Below the pieces are notes generated by a model that ran no database searches, was not told the origin of the DNA, and saw nothing but the letters and a program-made list of their open reading frames with translations. A DNA stretch of 64,000 nucleotides from Saturnia japonica. Lineage: Eukaryota > Arthropoda > Insecta > Lepidoptera > Saturniidae. Position 1 is the first letter of the stretch. Each line of letters begins with the position of its first letter. The stretch is taken from the NCBI GenBank assembly GCA_033032175.1, contig CM065324.1:3162001-3226000 (forward strand). Direction: 5' to 3'. Position numbers and translations under genes: made by a program. Shown here piece after piece: positions 34,535 through 47,094 of this stretch.

Positions 34535-34862
34535 TTCTTCTTCTTCTTCCTAACTTGGCAACCGGTCCTCTTTAATGAAAACCATTACTGCCATTATCGA
34601 GTGAATTATATTGTCATGTGTTATGACGATTCAGTATCCTAACAAGATGGTGGCTCCCTTGTTAGAACTTTCTAGGAAGTTTTTGTGGGATCGCGGAATG
34701 AATGATTTCAGCTTATATTTATAATCCACTTCACTTATGCACAAAAAACAAACTATATCACGCAAAACGCCACCAATATTACATAATATAGGGTTAAAAA
34801 ACCTAAGTAAATGAATTAAAAATAAAAACCACACATGTCACTTCAAGATCCCGCCAAAAACT
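34535..34862 (-). repeat. Dispersed repeat family A (copy 3, inverted)
   Basis: It opens with a TTCTTCTTCTTCTTCC run and ends CTTCAAGATCCCGCCAAAAA, the reverse of the copy 1 start. It is the longest of the three copies. Confidence 0.65.
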
Positions 34863-34869
34863 CCCGTGC

Positions 34870-36460
34870 GTCAACTTGACCAGAAACTTGAAAACGACTC
34901 ACCACAGACTAACAACTCATTTAGTATTAATTCTTATGTCTCTGGTATAGTATAGTACCCCTAAACAAATAACAAAAGAAGTTTTCATTCTTATTCTTTA
35001 CTTGTTTTGGTCAGTCAAATTAATGAAGCATGAATACAATTTATGCCCTAAATTGTTTTGGGCCCCAAAAAAAGCCCAATATGCATATTGCCGCCCTAAA
35101 ATTAGGGCTAAAAGCTTTAAGTTGGTAGCCCTGGCCGAAGGTTAGGGCCAGGGTGGATAGCTTTAAAGACCAATAGTTTAGGTAATTTCTTTTTATAGCG
35201 ACACTATTAGCTACTTTCAAAATTGAAAAAAAATAACATAGTATGCTTTACATTTCGTTCAGTTAATATATAAAGCTTCATGGACTAAATATGTGGAATA
35301 TTTTGAGTACTAGCGGTTTATTTTTCGGTTTGGAAGCAACTTTGCAACTTTTTCTATCGAGAAATTTTTATTCAATAATGTTTTCGCCAAACATACCACT
35401 TAGCGTCAATCCTCAACTTTCGCATATATTTATTAAAAAATGTAATCTGCGATAATATTGATAATATCAAGTTAAGCCATTTGAGGGATCATCGACCCTT
35501 AATTAATATACTTACAGTACTTACACATATTGAATTGATAAAGAATAACTTACATTAAATCTATCGCATCTCGTTAAAAATAATTTATATCTATCTACTT
35601 ACCCACTAAATATACGAAAATGACGTAATAAGCAAGCAAGTGTAAGAACTATTTTTAAAAATAAGAAGAATCTATTCCTAATTTGACCTAATACACAGGA
35701 TCACATTTATATAAACGTGACACAATAATATGATCGTGCTTTAAGTTACTGGGTCAGCACAATCATTCACTTGTTGTATTCTTAAAGGTAGCGCTCTGAA
35801 TCATGTTTTACGAGGTTTTAAATAAAATCCTTGTTCAATCCTCGCACGGCAACATCATGTTAGAACAGGCAGACCATTCGTTCATAGAAAAAGTCAACAA
35901 CAAGAATTAGGGGTATTAGATGGCAACAGCAACAGCAACAATTATTGCACTAGCAAGTGCTTACATGCTACAAAATCTTTGTATGAAACAAGGTGGAGCA
36001 AACAGTCGTATATCCAAATATCTGTTTCTGCAGAAGTTGTTCTACCATTCCCAGTAGTCAATAAGTCGAACGCACCGCCACCTATCGCATTCAGGGTTAG
36101 CATAAAAACAATTTCAATTTAAACACTTATATTTACGAATATTTGTGCACTGGTGATCAGTCAAACGGTTTTAGAGTTTATTAATCACATTACCCACCAT
36201 TTTCAACCGATCTTAAAATTAAATGTTACGAGCTACCGTGCGGAAATGGCTTGCATTATTCCGTATCGCATTGCATTAGCGACCCCGAGTATGATAACTC
36301 TTGATGCAGGAATTCCTCAAGAGCAAGAACCAAGAAATTTACCCACATTAATAAGCACTCGACATACCGCTTGTTTTCCGTTAGGTTTTTTATTGTTGAA
36401 GTGCTAAGGTTAGGAAAATCCAGGTCCAATATATATATTTCCTTACATTATGAAATAAAC
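34870..36460. other. Intron stretch without recognised genes
   Basis: An open frame at 36153-36407 (84 codons) has no family likeness. A short CAACAG-rich triplet stretch lies near 35922-35940. Nothing else is supportable. Confidence 0.35.
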
Positions 36461-36465
36461 CTTAT

Positions 36466-36974
36466 CAATACAATTAATAAAATTGATGTCTGTTTGTAAT
36501 GTCAAAATAACAGCTTTTTACCAAATGCATACTTAAAGTATTAATGATACCTATAACAAAAAACCCACTTTTTAAACTTTTATCTGTCTGTTTGTTCCGG
36601 GTAATCTCTGAAATGGTTGGACCGATTTGGACGGAACTTTCACTGGTAGATAGCTGATTTTGTAGGGAGTAACTTAGGCTACTTTTATTATAGAAAAAAA
36701 ATTAGGGTTCCGCACAAAAAAACCGGTCATGGTGCATCAATTCGGGTGCTTAAATGGCTTACGCTGTGTTAACCACAAGACATGTAACAAAATGGGTATT
36801 CTAAATAACTGTAGACATTAAAAAGACCTACAAAAAAGTCAGCTAGATTATACGTCTATCTTCTAAGGACCACCCACAATAAGCATTTTTGTCTTTAAAA
36901 TAGACGGGAGCGGGGGGAGCTAAATTCACGCGAGCATTCTGTAGTCCACGTGAGCGAAGCCGTGGGCAAAGCTA
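36466..36974 (+). mobile_element. Non-autonomous Helitron, plus orientation
   Basis: It starts TCAATACAATTAATAAAATT and carries GTCTGTTTGTAATGTC. It ends with the hairpin-forming CACGTGAGCGAAGCCGTGGG and CAAAGCTAG, followed by T. The 5'-TC, 3'-CTAG end, terminal hairpin and lack of terminal inverted repeats are Helitron features. The inverted relative is at 1528-2022. Confidence 0.7.
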
Positions 36975-37640
36975 GTTTTCAATAAATATCCAATTTCATT
37001 CTAAGTTGTGTTCAATTTCTTGGGATGTATAAAATCATATGGGTTACATACAGAAACCTCCTAAAAGTATTGGTGGATTCTCAGCAGTTCACACAAAGTA
37101 TTCTTCTAAAGCATTTGATAAACAATCCCATTCTACGTACTCAGAAATATAAAAGAAATCGGTAATACATGATGATTTCTTCCGGTGGAAGTTCAAAAGT
37201 GTAGTAAAGCAAAAGCTATCAACGTTCTTTTCAAAACAGAGTATTCTAAACAAACAGATATTTTTTGGTAATCCTAGGTGTACCTCAGGGCATTCACATT
37301 GGTCTTCTCGTATACGATCTATCTGTTTTATCAATTCTAATATGACTCTTAGTGCAAATGTTTGAAACTCTTAATTACAGATAATTCTTTAAAATCTTTG
37401 TTCTCTTGGTAAAAATATTGTATTCTTAATTGAATAAGATGTTTAGAAACCATCGCAACTATACCAAATTACATTTTTATATTTTTAAATGTACACATAG
37501 CACCTACACTTAGAAGTTTATATAAAACAGATCTTGCCTCATGAAATACCATTCCTATCTAAACTGATATGCACCTATGATATTACCTTTGTCCACTATG
37601 TCTTACTAAACCATTCATTCGATTGCGATGAAACTTTGTT

Positions 37641-38411
37641 GAGTTGTGACGGGCCGCCACCGGTTTTGTCAGTGAGTGTTCATACTTAAGTGTTGCAATA
37701 CGACGTGTTTTCATATCATTTTAAGTTTTATTGTGGTGTGGATACGTGTATTTTTTTTAGCATCATCCGATACCGACTGTGATTTTGATGAAGATTTTTG
37801 TCTTGGCGATCTATAAAAAAAAAGAACAGAAGGTACAATGTCACCAGTATAAGTTGTCGCAGCAGTGCGCCAATGTGCACATCACCTGTGTTCACTATTA
37901 ACACTTACTTTACCAACATGATTGACTCTAAAATTGAATTAAGTCGGGTACGAAATTAATACACAAGAATATTTAGTTCAAATTTATATGACTCTGATTC
38001 AGTTCGCTGTGAAAATGTAAGATTGCCGCTTTAGTTCCTCTAATTTCCACCGCCAACTTATACTGGTGGCACTATATCGGGTTCGTCCAGTAAACAGATT
38101 AAGGAGACAAGGGGGACAAAAACTCGTACAACAATTAGAAAGAGATGAAGAAAGATCCCATCGATACTTCAGATTAACTAAAATATAGTTTGAGCAAGTT
38201 CACACTTTAATAGAACGGGATATTTAAAAAAAAACATGACAGTAGGCGACTGCTTCTAACTACCGCAGTAACGCGTACTACAACTGAGTTTCATATTAGT
38301 GTGGCGCGTTATGGTGCGACCAGGTGGCGATTGACTGCCGCCACGACGTGACAATGCCATACTAAATTAAAGAAGAATCCGATAGCATTCTGTCGCATCA
38401 TGACACAACTC
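37641..38411 (+). mobile_element. Harbinger-like element remnant
   Basis: Short ends GAGTTGTGACG on the left and, reversed, GAGTTGTGTCA on the right bound about 0.77 kb. Inside, the plus strand near 38080-38220 reads RYFRLTKI and FEQVHTLIERDI, with one stop, resembling the N-terminal region of PIF/Harbinger nucleases. No target duplication was resolved. Confidence 0.5.
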
Positions 38412-38519
38412 TAAACAATAATATGAACCTAGCTTTAGTACAACCAGATAATGAATAGCGAAAAAGTAGTTTCATTTCGATGACATCGGAAAAGATGTTG
38501 CGGGCAAAAGCTAGTAAAT

Positions 38520-40280
38520 AAAAATTATATCTTTAATTTGTCTGAAAAGTACTCAGTTTCTCATATCTACGGAGTGAGCCGTTTTAAGATTCATACGTCT
38601 AATGATAGAATCAAATTATAATTTAATTAGTGTCTTTCTCCTTCTCTGTATAAGGGATACTAGCATAAACTACTTATTAGATGTACAATGTGTAGCTGTC
38701 TTTCTTCTTTTCTCTAAGTAATATCTTCCTTCTCTCTCGTGTAATGAAGCGTGACGTGTCCTTGAAATTTCACTCTCAATTCCTGTCCAATAATCGAATC
38801 GCCGCCTAAGAAATTTCACTTCAAAATAGCCTATATCATTCAGGGTTAGTGTAGCTTCATATCGGGGATTTTCAGAATTCAAAATCAGAATTTTCAGAAT
38901 CGGATCAGTAGTAATTCTTGAGATTACCCACTACAAACTTTACCTACTTTATAATATTAGTATACGTGAGATATACCCGCCAATATTATAGCAACTCTAA
39001 AGTGAGTGTGTAGTGTATTGCAAAGTAGAGCTTACATGTGTGATTGCATGCTCCTAAGTAACTCATCTCATACTAGCTCGAAAACACAGTAAGTAATCCG
39101 GCAATTAATTGTGATCAAGGTGGACTATGGAGTAGTGCTGTATAACACAAGGGCCAAGCATCACAACATCGGATATCACAATTTCGCTGTAGGTAATGTC
39201 AGCGTTTCTCAAGACGAATCGGATGATTTTTATCAGGCTCTATCCGAACGGAATATCGCTTCATGGTATATCGATTTATTCCCTGTTAAGCAATACATAA
39301 GCACTAGATAATTATATAGTCTCGTTCACAATTTAGTTATTCGGTAATTCGGTTATCCAAGTTAACTTGACCACGGGCAATAGAGTAAAAAAAAGATTGG
39401 CTGAAACAAAAATTAATGTTTCTACTAGATTTTTTTTTGGATTAAAACCGAAATTCCAAAAGACACTCGAGCTCGATGGCCTCTAGCGCGTTTGGCTTGC
39501 TTATTCGGTTCGAAGGTCTTGTCTCAGATTCACAGTAACATTTAAAGTTTAGTTGAAAAAAAAAAATATAGGAGTCGCCGACGAAAGAATCTCTGTTACA
39601 ACTTTTTGCTACAAAGAAGCATTTTTTGTGTAGATTTCTATTGATTTGAAGAATGTACACAAATTGGTAATTTTACATTTTAGCCCTAAGGGGTAGTAAC
39701 CTATCACTGGATGACGTCAATTAGGTATACAATCCTATATGAAATTGATAGATTCTAACGATTGACTAGATTGCAGCTAGACCAGTGGGGCAATATAGGA
39801 CTGAGGAACAGCAAGTTCTAAAATAAAAATAATCTTTATTTAATTATTAACATCCCTGTCATCGAGAAGAACCGGTAAGAAACTGAATGGTGCTTCGGAA
39901 TATTAATATTAACCCAACACTATTACCTAAAAAACTTTTATTAGTCTAAGTCTAAAACATGGTACGACTAATTTATCTATTTCTATAGTATTAACGTTGT
40001 GCTGATCTTTGACAAAATCTAGCTTGACTAAGTTTTTGCGAAGGCCTCCGAATCTCCAAAAGTCTCCTCTAAATATTTGAAGGCCCCCGGACCAGTTCCA
40101 ATGTTCATGGTACGTGCTCTGAATATAAAAACAAAAGTTTTCCAAAATTGCTAAAAATAGCCTCACAACTTAACTTTTTTTAAAGTTCGTCCGTCTGGAA
40201 TCCTCATACCGAACTCTTTAGTTTTCTATTAGCAACGACTAGAGACCAAAAAAGGCCTGCCAGAAGTCCCGCAGTTTTTG
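38520..40280. other. Intron stretch, one unexplained open frame
   Basis: A plus-strand frame at 39111-39311 (66 codons) has balanced composition (for example DESDDFYQALSERN) unlike the surrounding AT-rich noise, but I recognise no family. A family F tail lies at 39857-39895. Nothing else is supportable. Confidence 0.35.
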
Positions 40281-40287
40281 CTTTGGC

Positions 40288-41797
40288 CAGTGCCGGAGCC
40301 CTCATTTATTTACGCCTCCTCGGGCTTAGTCCCGAAACTGACCTGGAATATACTGCTATTTGCTTTATTATAATATAGTTTTTTGCTTATATTCAATCCA
40401 AGTTGACTTTTTTAAATCAATTTTTACAAATGAACTACAGAGGAAATGACAACTCACTCGCGTAGCTTAGTAGCTACAAGCCCATGGTTCCGTAGTTTAG
40501 AACATTATCAGGGTAGTGTTATCCGGATAGTTTGTAAAGCCTCTGCTTAGACAGATATACCATTTAAGTCATGATTTTTAAAAATTAGTCACATAGTAGG
40601 AGTCACTGTTTATACTATTACGTACTTCTATTTTCTTGAGCTTGAGTTTATATCAACAATGCTTATCGTTTGGCGGGGCTCTTAAGGTTCCACATCAGAT
40701 TATCAAATCATTTTCACTAAGGAGGCATTTTGATAGCTGTTATAGATAGTGGGGCCGTTAAGGTTCCTCATCAGGTACTCCAGACCTTAGACTTTTATTT
40801 TCCATCAGAAAACGTTCAACAGATTATCAAATCATTTTTACTAAGGCGGCATTTTGAAAGCTCTTATAGTTTGGCGGGGCTCTTAAGGTTCCACATCAGG
40901 TACTCCAGAGCTTTGATTTTTATATGCCATCAGAAAAAGCTCATCAGATTACCAAATAATTTTTACTAAGACGGCATTTCGACAGTTCTTATAGTTTGCT
41001 AGAGCTCTTAGGGTTCCATATCAGATAGTTCAAACCTTCGACTTTTGTGCCATCTGGAAAAGCTCATCAGATAATAAAATAATTTTAACTAAGGTAGTAG
41101 ATATCTCTAACAGTTTGGCTAGACTCTTGAATTTTACAACAGGGTCGGTTCTTCTAAAATCCATGTTTTGATAGTTTTATTTATATGTGGGTGTTAAATT
41201 CCTATCCCTTTGCTAAATTTCAGCTCTCTAGATATTGGAGAACCACTACTTCTATTTTGATAATCATGAATTAGTCAGCGTCGAATTTTCTTAACTTTGC
41301 AGCCCTTTAAGTTCTAAACGGATGAAACTATAAAGTTTAAAAAACTTGAAATTGTAGGGTTCCATAAGTACTCTTGGTAAACAGAATTTCAGCTTTCTAC
41401 AGCCGACAGAGACATTAAAATACGCCGAAATACTTCCAGTAAAGATGGTTCGGCCTTGCCTTGTCCTCCACTTGGCGCTTGGCACTGCTGTGCCTTCCTA
41501 ATGCCCCCAGAGACTTTTTTATGTAAGTAATCTGATTTTATATAAAGGCAAAAGCTTTTCTTTCCGAGAAGCCCATTGAACTACCTTGGAACTTCTGAAA
41601 TCCACAATGAGCCCAAAGCGACTTAACAACAATCATTTCATACTATCCATTGAAAAGGATAGGAGAGTAAATTTTGATAATGTGATCGAATATTTTAGCA
41701 AAATAAAGTCGGTAAAAACATTTAATATTTTTTGTTTTATTTAGGGGTGCTCAATAGAAAACCGCCCCGGGTGCCAACCCATGCTACGCCGCCACTG
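40288..41797. mobile_element. Possible hAT-like element carrying a tandem array
   Basis: The left end candidate CAGTGCCGGAGCCC and the right end, reversed, CAGTGGCGGCGTAGC agree over the first nine bases except one. The right end is a typical lepidopteran hAT-like terminus. Flanking octamers agree in only 4 of 8 bases, so the pairing is tentative. Confidence 0.4.
40668..41130 (+). repeat. Tandem repeat, 4-5 units of about 120 bp
   Basis: Units start near 40668, 40748, 40868, 40993 and 41112, each with TTTGGC(G)GGGCTCTTAAGG-like heads, CCACATCAG, and a GATTATCAAATCATTTTTAC then TAAGGCGGCATTTTGA stretch. The first unit is shortened to 80 bp. Divergence rises toward the right. Confidence 0.8.
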
Positions 41798-41817
41798 GCT
41801 CGGTGCCTTAAAAAACA

Positions 41818-41945
41818 CCTGTCTAGGTAAACTTGGAATGTAAAACATTATTTAAATACAAATTTTCATCAAAATTGTTGGACCTGTTCCCGAGAATCCA
41901 ATTACACATATAATAACATCTGCTCACTTAATAGTATTAGAATAG
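41818..41945 (+). repeat. LINE-tail-like repeat family E (copy 2)
   Basis: It matches 22345-22490 in the same orientation (ACACCTGTCTAGGTAAAC, GGAATGTAAAACATTAT, TTGTTGGACC), abutting the hAT-like terminus at 41797. Confidence 0.5.
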
Positions 41946-41949
41946 ATTT

Positions 41950-43020
41950 CAAAGGTATAAATAAATTTGTTTTATTAAGCGCAGGTCGGACGATGTAACC
42001 AGTGTGACTGGAATTATATATTTTTTTAATATACTTGGCCCTGTTACCCTTTGGATAAACAAATCATTAGGGGTTAGAGGCGCCTCTCTCCTCGTTTATG
42101 CGTCGCATGAGAAAGTAACGATATCGCACAAAGGTGAGTAGTACAATGATTATAAATATTTATATTTACAGTAATTAAAGTCTGTTGAACGACTTAAAAT
42201 TGGCCACAATGTGCTTTGCATAATTATTGTTGGATGGACTAGATGGCAGACTCTTTGTTTAATAATCTGGAAATATCTTGTTAAGAATCGCAGTATTATA
42301 AAAAGCATAATTAAAGAAGGGTTTTAAAATTCTCAGCTTTGTGTAGATGTAGGTTAGGACTGATAGAATTTATTATAGTATAACTAGCAAATTAACATAT
42401 ATAGGTACGAAAAAACGGCCATAAACGAGTAGGTATGACTCGTGTACGGAGAGTTCCGCTCGATCACACAATATGTGTTATGTATTTGCTAATTGTTTTT
42501 TTTTTATTCAATTCGGAATTATTAGCGCGAACCTGTCGCACACTTGGCGATTTTCCACTATAATCACACATCCCCGAAACAATTTATGTTCGCTCCCACG
42601 CCCGCGAAACCATCGTTTTCGCCGCCGGGGACGGGCGGTTAACTTGCCTCCCAAACACCCATCACGTCCACCTCCGAGCACCGATTGACACCTAGGTCCG
42701 ATGCTCCAGGAAGGAACCTTTGAGCCCGCTGCTTGCGCAATACGGGGACTTTATTGTTCACTGGTTCAACACACATCATTCTGCACACCCACACAGTAGG
42801 AACAGACTCTTTAAGGGACCATTTTTCTTTGTTTAAGTAGTTAAGACTTAAAAGATAACTAAATAAATACAGCCTAATCAGCTTGGAGACGACTTTGCGT
42901 TTGTAGTAGTGTACGGTGTGTGTTCACTGGGTAAGGTCTGCGACGTTGGAAAGACTATCACAAAACTAAAATGGACTTGAGCAGGACTTGTAGACAGGTA
43001 GAGAGACGGCATGGCTTAAA
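41950..43020. other. Intron stretch, one GC-richer patch
   Basis: A GC-richer patch at about 42520-42780 is open in one frame but Pro/Arg-rich without family likeness. It may be a retroelement terminus, which I could not support. A TTTGTAGTAGTGTACGG word at 42900 matches repeat family C. Confidence 0.3.
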
Positions 43021-43424
43021 GCGTTGATCAAAATCAAAATATCTTTTATTCAATTTAGGCCCTAAGAGGGCACTTATGAATGTCAATGATAGATTGGTGG
43101 CCACGTATGGACAAAAACGGGGAATCAAGATTCATTGGAATGTTTGCTTCTGATGATTTTTCGTAATTTGGTGGTAATAAGCATTGTTGAAAAGAAGTCC
43201 CTTCTATTTATGCTATCGTTAGGAGTCGACTTGTAAAAATCGTCACGTATGGCAAAATTGTATTGCAACTGTGGCGAGACTCGCGACCGCTCGGCAACGA
43301 TCATATGCGATCCCCGTCGCCTTTAACACGAACGCTTGTCTAGAACAACTTAGCTACTTGTTTACGACATTGTCAGTCAGTTGAAATTGTAGCCTAAAAT
43401 GTAATACGTAGCTAGAAATGTTTT

Positions 43425-43640
43425 TGGAGATTTCTCTCTACTTGGGGCAATCCGACTGGCGGAATACCTCCACCCTACAGGTGATTTATTTCTGCGGTGA
43501 GTAGGGTGTCCAGAGCTCCTTGGGGTGGAAGGGTTCAAGGTCGACAACGCGCTTGTGATACCTATGGTACTACTACAAGTGTCCATAGGCTACGTTAGCC
43601 GCTTACCATCAGTTGGACTTTATGCTTGTTTGCTCCCTTT
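43425..43640 (+). repeat. Dispersed lepidopteran repeat family B (copy 3)
   Basis: It matches 3989-4225 in the same orientation: CTACTTGGGGCAATCCGACT, ATACCTATGGTACTAC and GCCGCTTACCATCAG. Confidence 0.65.
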
Positions 43641-44137
43641 GTAGTATAATTTTTTTTTCATTTATTTATTGGATACTACAGATACAGTGCCACTTGTCCT
43701 GAAAGTTGTATTAAGTATTGAATACCAATACCATTCAATATGAGAAGTTGGCTTAGTATACAGCTAATTAATGACTTTGTACCACAGTTTAGAAATTAAA
43801 ACATCGGAACACAATATCCTTACCTATGTAGATAAGGTAACTATGTGCATTTATATATTTACTATAAAGTCCTGATATTTTGTTAAATCTTAATTTCGTA
43901 GTAACTTCGTTCCTAACGGGTTTCCTCGTACCCTGTACCCCTGATATAGCGATCACTTCGTTTTCGACGTGGACCTAAGTATACCTACTGTATTTTCATA
44001 ATATCAACAGAGTGTGCGATCGATCGACAAACTTAATTACCTTTATACCTTAAACTACGCCTACGAAATTTTTTCTTGACAATCAGTCTACAGATGCGGA
44101 TTCAATCCATAACAGATGGTGCTAGGAGTCTCTAGAT

Positions 44138-44385
44138 TTTATATAATAACAGATGAACAGTTTAAAAAAAGAAAATACTAAAATAAGGTCGCCCACCAGT
44201 CCCGCACATATTAAATTTACCTTTACGCTAGTTGCTGGCCCGTAGTATGTCGAGGCTCTTAGCATTTGTTTAGAGAAAACACGAATAATTAGATCGCCCT
44301 GTTGGGAGTCCCACGTATATTTTACCTTTATACTAGGCGACGCGAGGGCCCTCAGGAAAACGAGGACCAGTAGCATTTGTTTATA
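44138..44385. repeat. Imperfect tandem pair, about 105-bp units
   Basis: Both halves carry a GGTCGCCC/GATCGCCC start, an ATTTTACCTTTA(C/T)(G/A)CTA core and an AGCATTTGTTTA(G/T)AGAA end. In one reverse frame the two units give similar peptides (GDLI repeated), but there is no known domain. Confidence 0.5.
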
Positions 44386-44399
44386 GAAGAGAAGGCACT

Positions 44400-45340
44400 C
44401 GTGAAAAGTTTAAAAAAACGTCATTATTGATTCCGAAAAGAGCCTGAGAGAGAGAACTCGATTAAGTAATTTTTTATTTAATGTTTTTTTTTATGGTAAC
44501 AAAATATCATAAAATATAACAAAAGTTTTGATGGCTACAATTTTAGCAGCACATGTACAGAAAGGAGTAATTGACAAGCATCGCTATCATTCGCATAACC
44601 ATCTAATCGACAACCTTTTCTTTTTACGCTCTTATGAATTATCATCTATCAACTAAAGGTGCTAAATTCCCATTTGTCTATAAGCTATAACATAAAATAT
44701 CTACATCTTGCGATATGGGCAAAAATCTAATACCGATTTTTTTTTTATTTGTATTGTACAAAAGAACAAATGAATCAGTAAACTCTGCATTATATTGTCG
44801 TCTGCAAAACGAACACACCAATATAGTACAGCCCATTGGAAGGCCATTTATTTCGGGTACAGAGCAACCAAACAATGGCAAGCGAAAGCGAAAAAGTGGG
44901 TTCTGTTAATGGACCACGCACTCATTCGCTTTCACTGTTGTGTCAAGTGAACTCAAGTGAAAAGTACCGAAACTTTGCATATGCGACGTGACACGTCGAA
45001 CAGGAAAGCTTATTTAAAAAATTGATAATTCTTCTATTTCTATTGAAGGCCCCACCGAGGAGGATTTTGTCAGTTTGACCAATCTACTTCATATAACATA
45101 TCAGCACATCCTTTCTTTATGCGTTGACGTTGATGTATGAGTATTCACGTCCACACAGAGTAGGTATGTTGATTCACTCTTCTCCTTTGATTTACACACG
45201 CGGCGGATGAACACGAGCGAGGCCTTTTTTCAATCATCCACATACTCGTTTGCTTAGTTTGTACCGGTACACGTGAACGATTCTAAAATCGAGCCGTGTA
45301 AGACGCCAATTTTAATTAACGATCGAAACGGTGTTGCCCT
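44400..45340. other. Intron stretch without recognised genes
   Basis: AT-rich, with short open frames of no family likeness. Nothing supportable. Confidence 0.35.
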
Positions 45341-45441
45341 ATTTACCTACGCTTAATTTTTAGCAGAGGTTTGATATATAAATAAGAAAGTCAAGAAAAT
45401 TCTAGATATACAAGCGTTTAACTTAAGGAGTAGTTTGCAAT

Positions 45442-45461
45442 CACACACACACACACACACA
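45442..45461 (+). repeat. CA microsatellite
   Basis: Ten CA dinucleotides. It interrupts the reverse transcriptase fragment read on the minus strand. Confidence 0.95.
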
Positions 45462-45553
45462 GAGTCGAAAGCCTTTGAGAGATCACATAAGATACCAATT
45501 GTATCCTGCGATTGTTTTTCAGCATTCCAGTTGGTTGCAGTGTTGTACACCAT
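45462..45553 (-). pseudogene. Reverse transcriptase fragment of a non-LTR element
   Basis: The minus strand reads TIGILCDLSKAFDSV, the motif A region of non-LTR reverse transcriptases with its catalytic Asp (D-L-S-K-A-F-D). The frame then runs into the CA repeat and loses meaning. Only about 30 residues are recognisable. Confidence 0.6.
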
Positions 45554-45559
45554 GACAGC

Positions 45560-46850
45560 TATATTCCCGCCAATATTGTAACATTGTATTTTATAAATTA
45601 GATCAATTATAACTTTCGCATGTAATTTCTGTCTTCAAGCAATTATTAGTTTTCCGAGTGTTGAACTTGATGAACCAGTGTTTTTATTTTACCTGTATGA
45701 TCATCTTCGACTACTTCGTCACTTAATGCTAGCCAATATTACAAGAAAAAAGGCTCCTATTTGGTAGCGCCAGGGCTTGCTGATGTAACTTTCTAAAATG
45801 TTTCACTACTAAGGCTATGTATCTAAATAAAGTTTAACAACACCTTGAGGACACTTTCCATAAACGAGAAACTTGACCTAATATCTGATATACCTATATG
45901 TGCTAAACTGTTGATTGACTTTTGCTTTACAGCATGATAAGTCGTCTGATAAATGCAGAGAGAATACTACTACAGCACTTTTGAATGTTTTAAAATACTT
46001 TTTCCCTCTCAGCGAACCAATTTTCAGTTTCAGAGTTTAGTTTTAGAATTTTGTCTGATTGATAACGTGTCCAATACAATAAGATTTTTGGATCGCATTG
46101 GATTGTACACTTACCCTATCAGGCAAAAGTCTAAAAACGCATCTACACAGATCGACCTCGACGTTATTTTCTGCAATTTGAGATCGCATTCACAGTGCTT
46201 ACACCTAGTTTCTCAGCAGCTTCAGTTAAAGGTAATTAAGAGGATGTAATTCAGGAACAAGCAGCTTTTCCTAAAAGGTGGTCTGTTTATCATAGTATAA
46301 GTAAACCTTTTAGATTTAGGGAATTTCTGTTTTTATCATATATCATATAAGGACCAGTTTTAAATAAACGTTTTAATTGCGTAAGTCGATTCATAGACCG
46401 CCAGCTTATCGATACAGTCACCAGGCTGATCCACAATAGACTGTTATCGTGTAAACAAAATGGTAAAGATTTAATCATAGTTGCTATACAATAGATTTTA
46501 AATTACACCGTTACTAACGCGTCCTCGCTGCAGTCCTCAGAAGCGGCAGCGGTTGGAGTAGCGTACTGCGTTATAGCTTTTGTTTATACATAAACGGATT
46601 AGGCGAAAGAGGCGTTAGTTCTATCAGATTTGACAATATAATATAAAAGGCACCCTAATCCTACATACTGAGACCAAAGGAGGCCCTAACAGAATTTCCC
46701 TCTATTTTGTTCTGGACAAATTTCTTCATACATATCTTAAACTTTATCGCATTGTTCAGAATTTATTAGACGAAGTAAGTTTTTATCATCAGATAGCAAA
46801 ATTTATTCAGGGCCATTTGCCCGGAACGCCACCTATGGGCGATAAAAATT
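45560..46850. other. Intron stretch without recognised genes
   Basis: An open frame at 45953-46249 (98 codons) has no family likeness. Nothing else is supportable. Confidence 0.35.
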
Positions 46851-46869
46851 TGGCTTATATTAATTTATT

Positions 46870-47092
46870 AACGACACTCGTTACATATACCATCACGCCT
46901 GTATTCCCCGAAGAGTTAGGCAGAGGTGTACCAATGTACACCCACAGTTCGCCGAGTATGTTTTTAGGTCCCATGTAATAGGGAGCGAGCCTATTGCCAT
47001 TAATCGGGCACGAAGCTAAACTCCAAGCTGCTACTTGGGAATCGAACGCAGGGCCACGAACATAGCAGTCGCGCTTAAGACCACTAGGCTAA
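46870..47092 (-). mobile_element. tRNA-derived SINE, minus orientation
   Basis: On the minus strand the Pol III A box TAGCCTAGTGG (47091-47081) and B box GCGTTCGATTCCC (47049-47037) lie about 31 bases apart, close to consensus. The body contains AATAGGCTCGCTCCCTATTA in inverse and a GTGGGTGTACATTGGTACAC stretch. The tail end near 46870 is approximate. Confidence 0.75.
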
Positions 47093-47094
47093 CA

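Noticed and set aside
42473..42790. GC-richer patch considered as an LTR terminus
   Set aside because: No paired LTR, no primer-binding site I could support and no retroviral-type coding sequence.
45953..46249. 98-codon frame in the RBM12 intron
   Set aside because: No recognised family and no supporting splice or start context.
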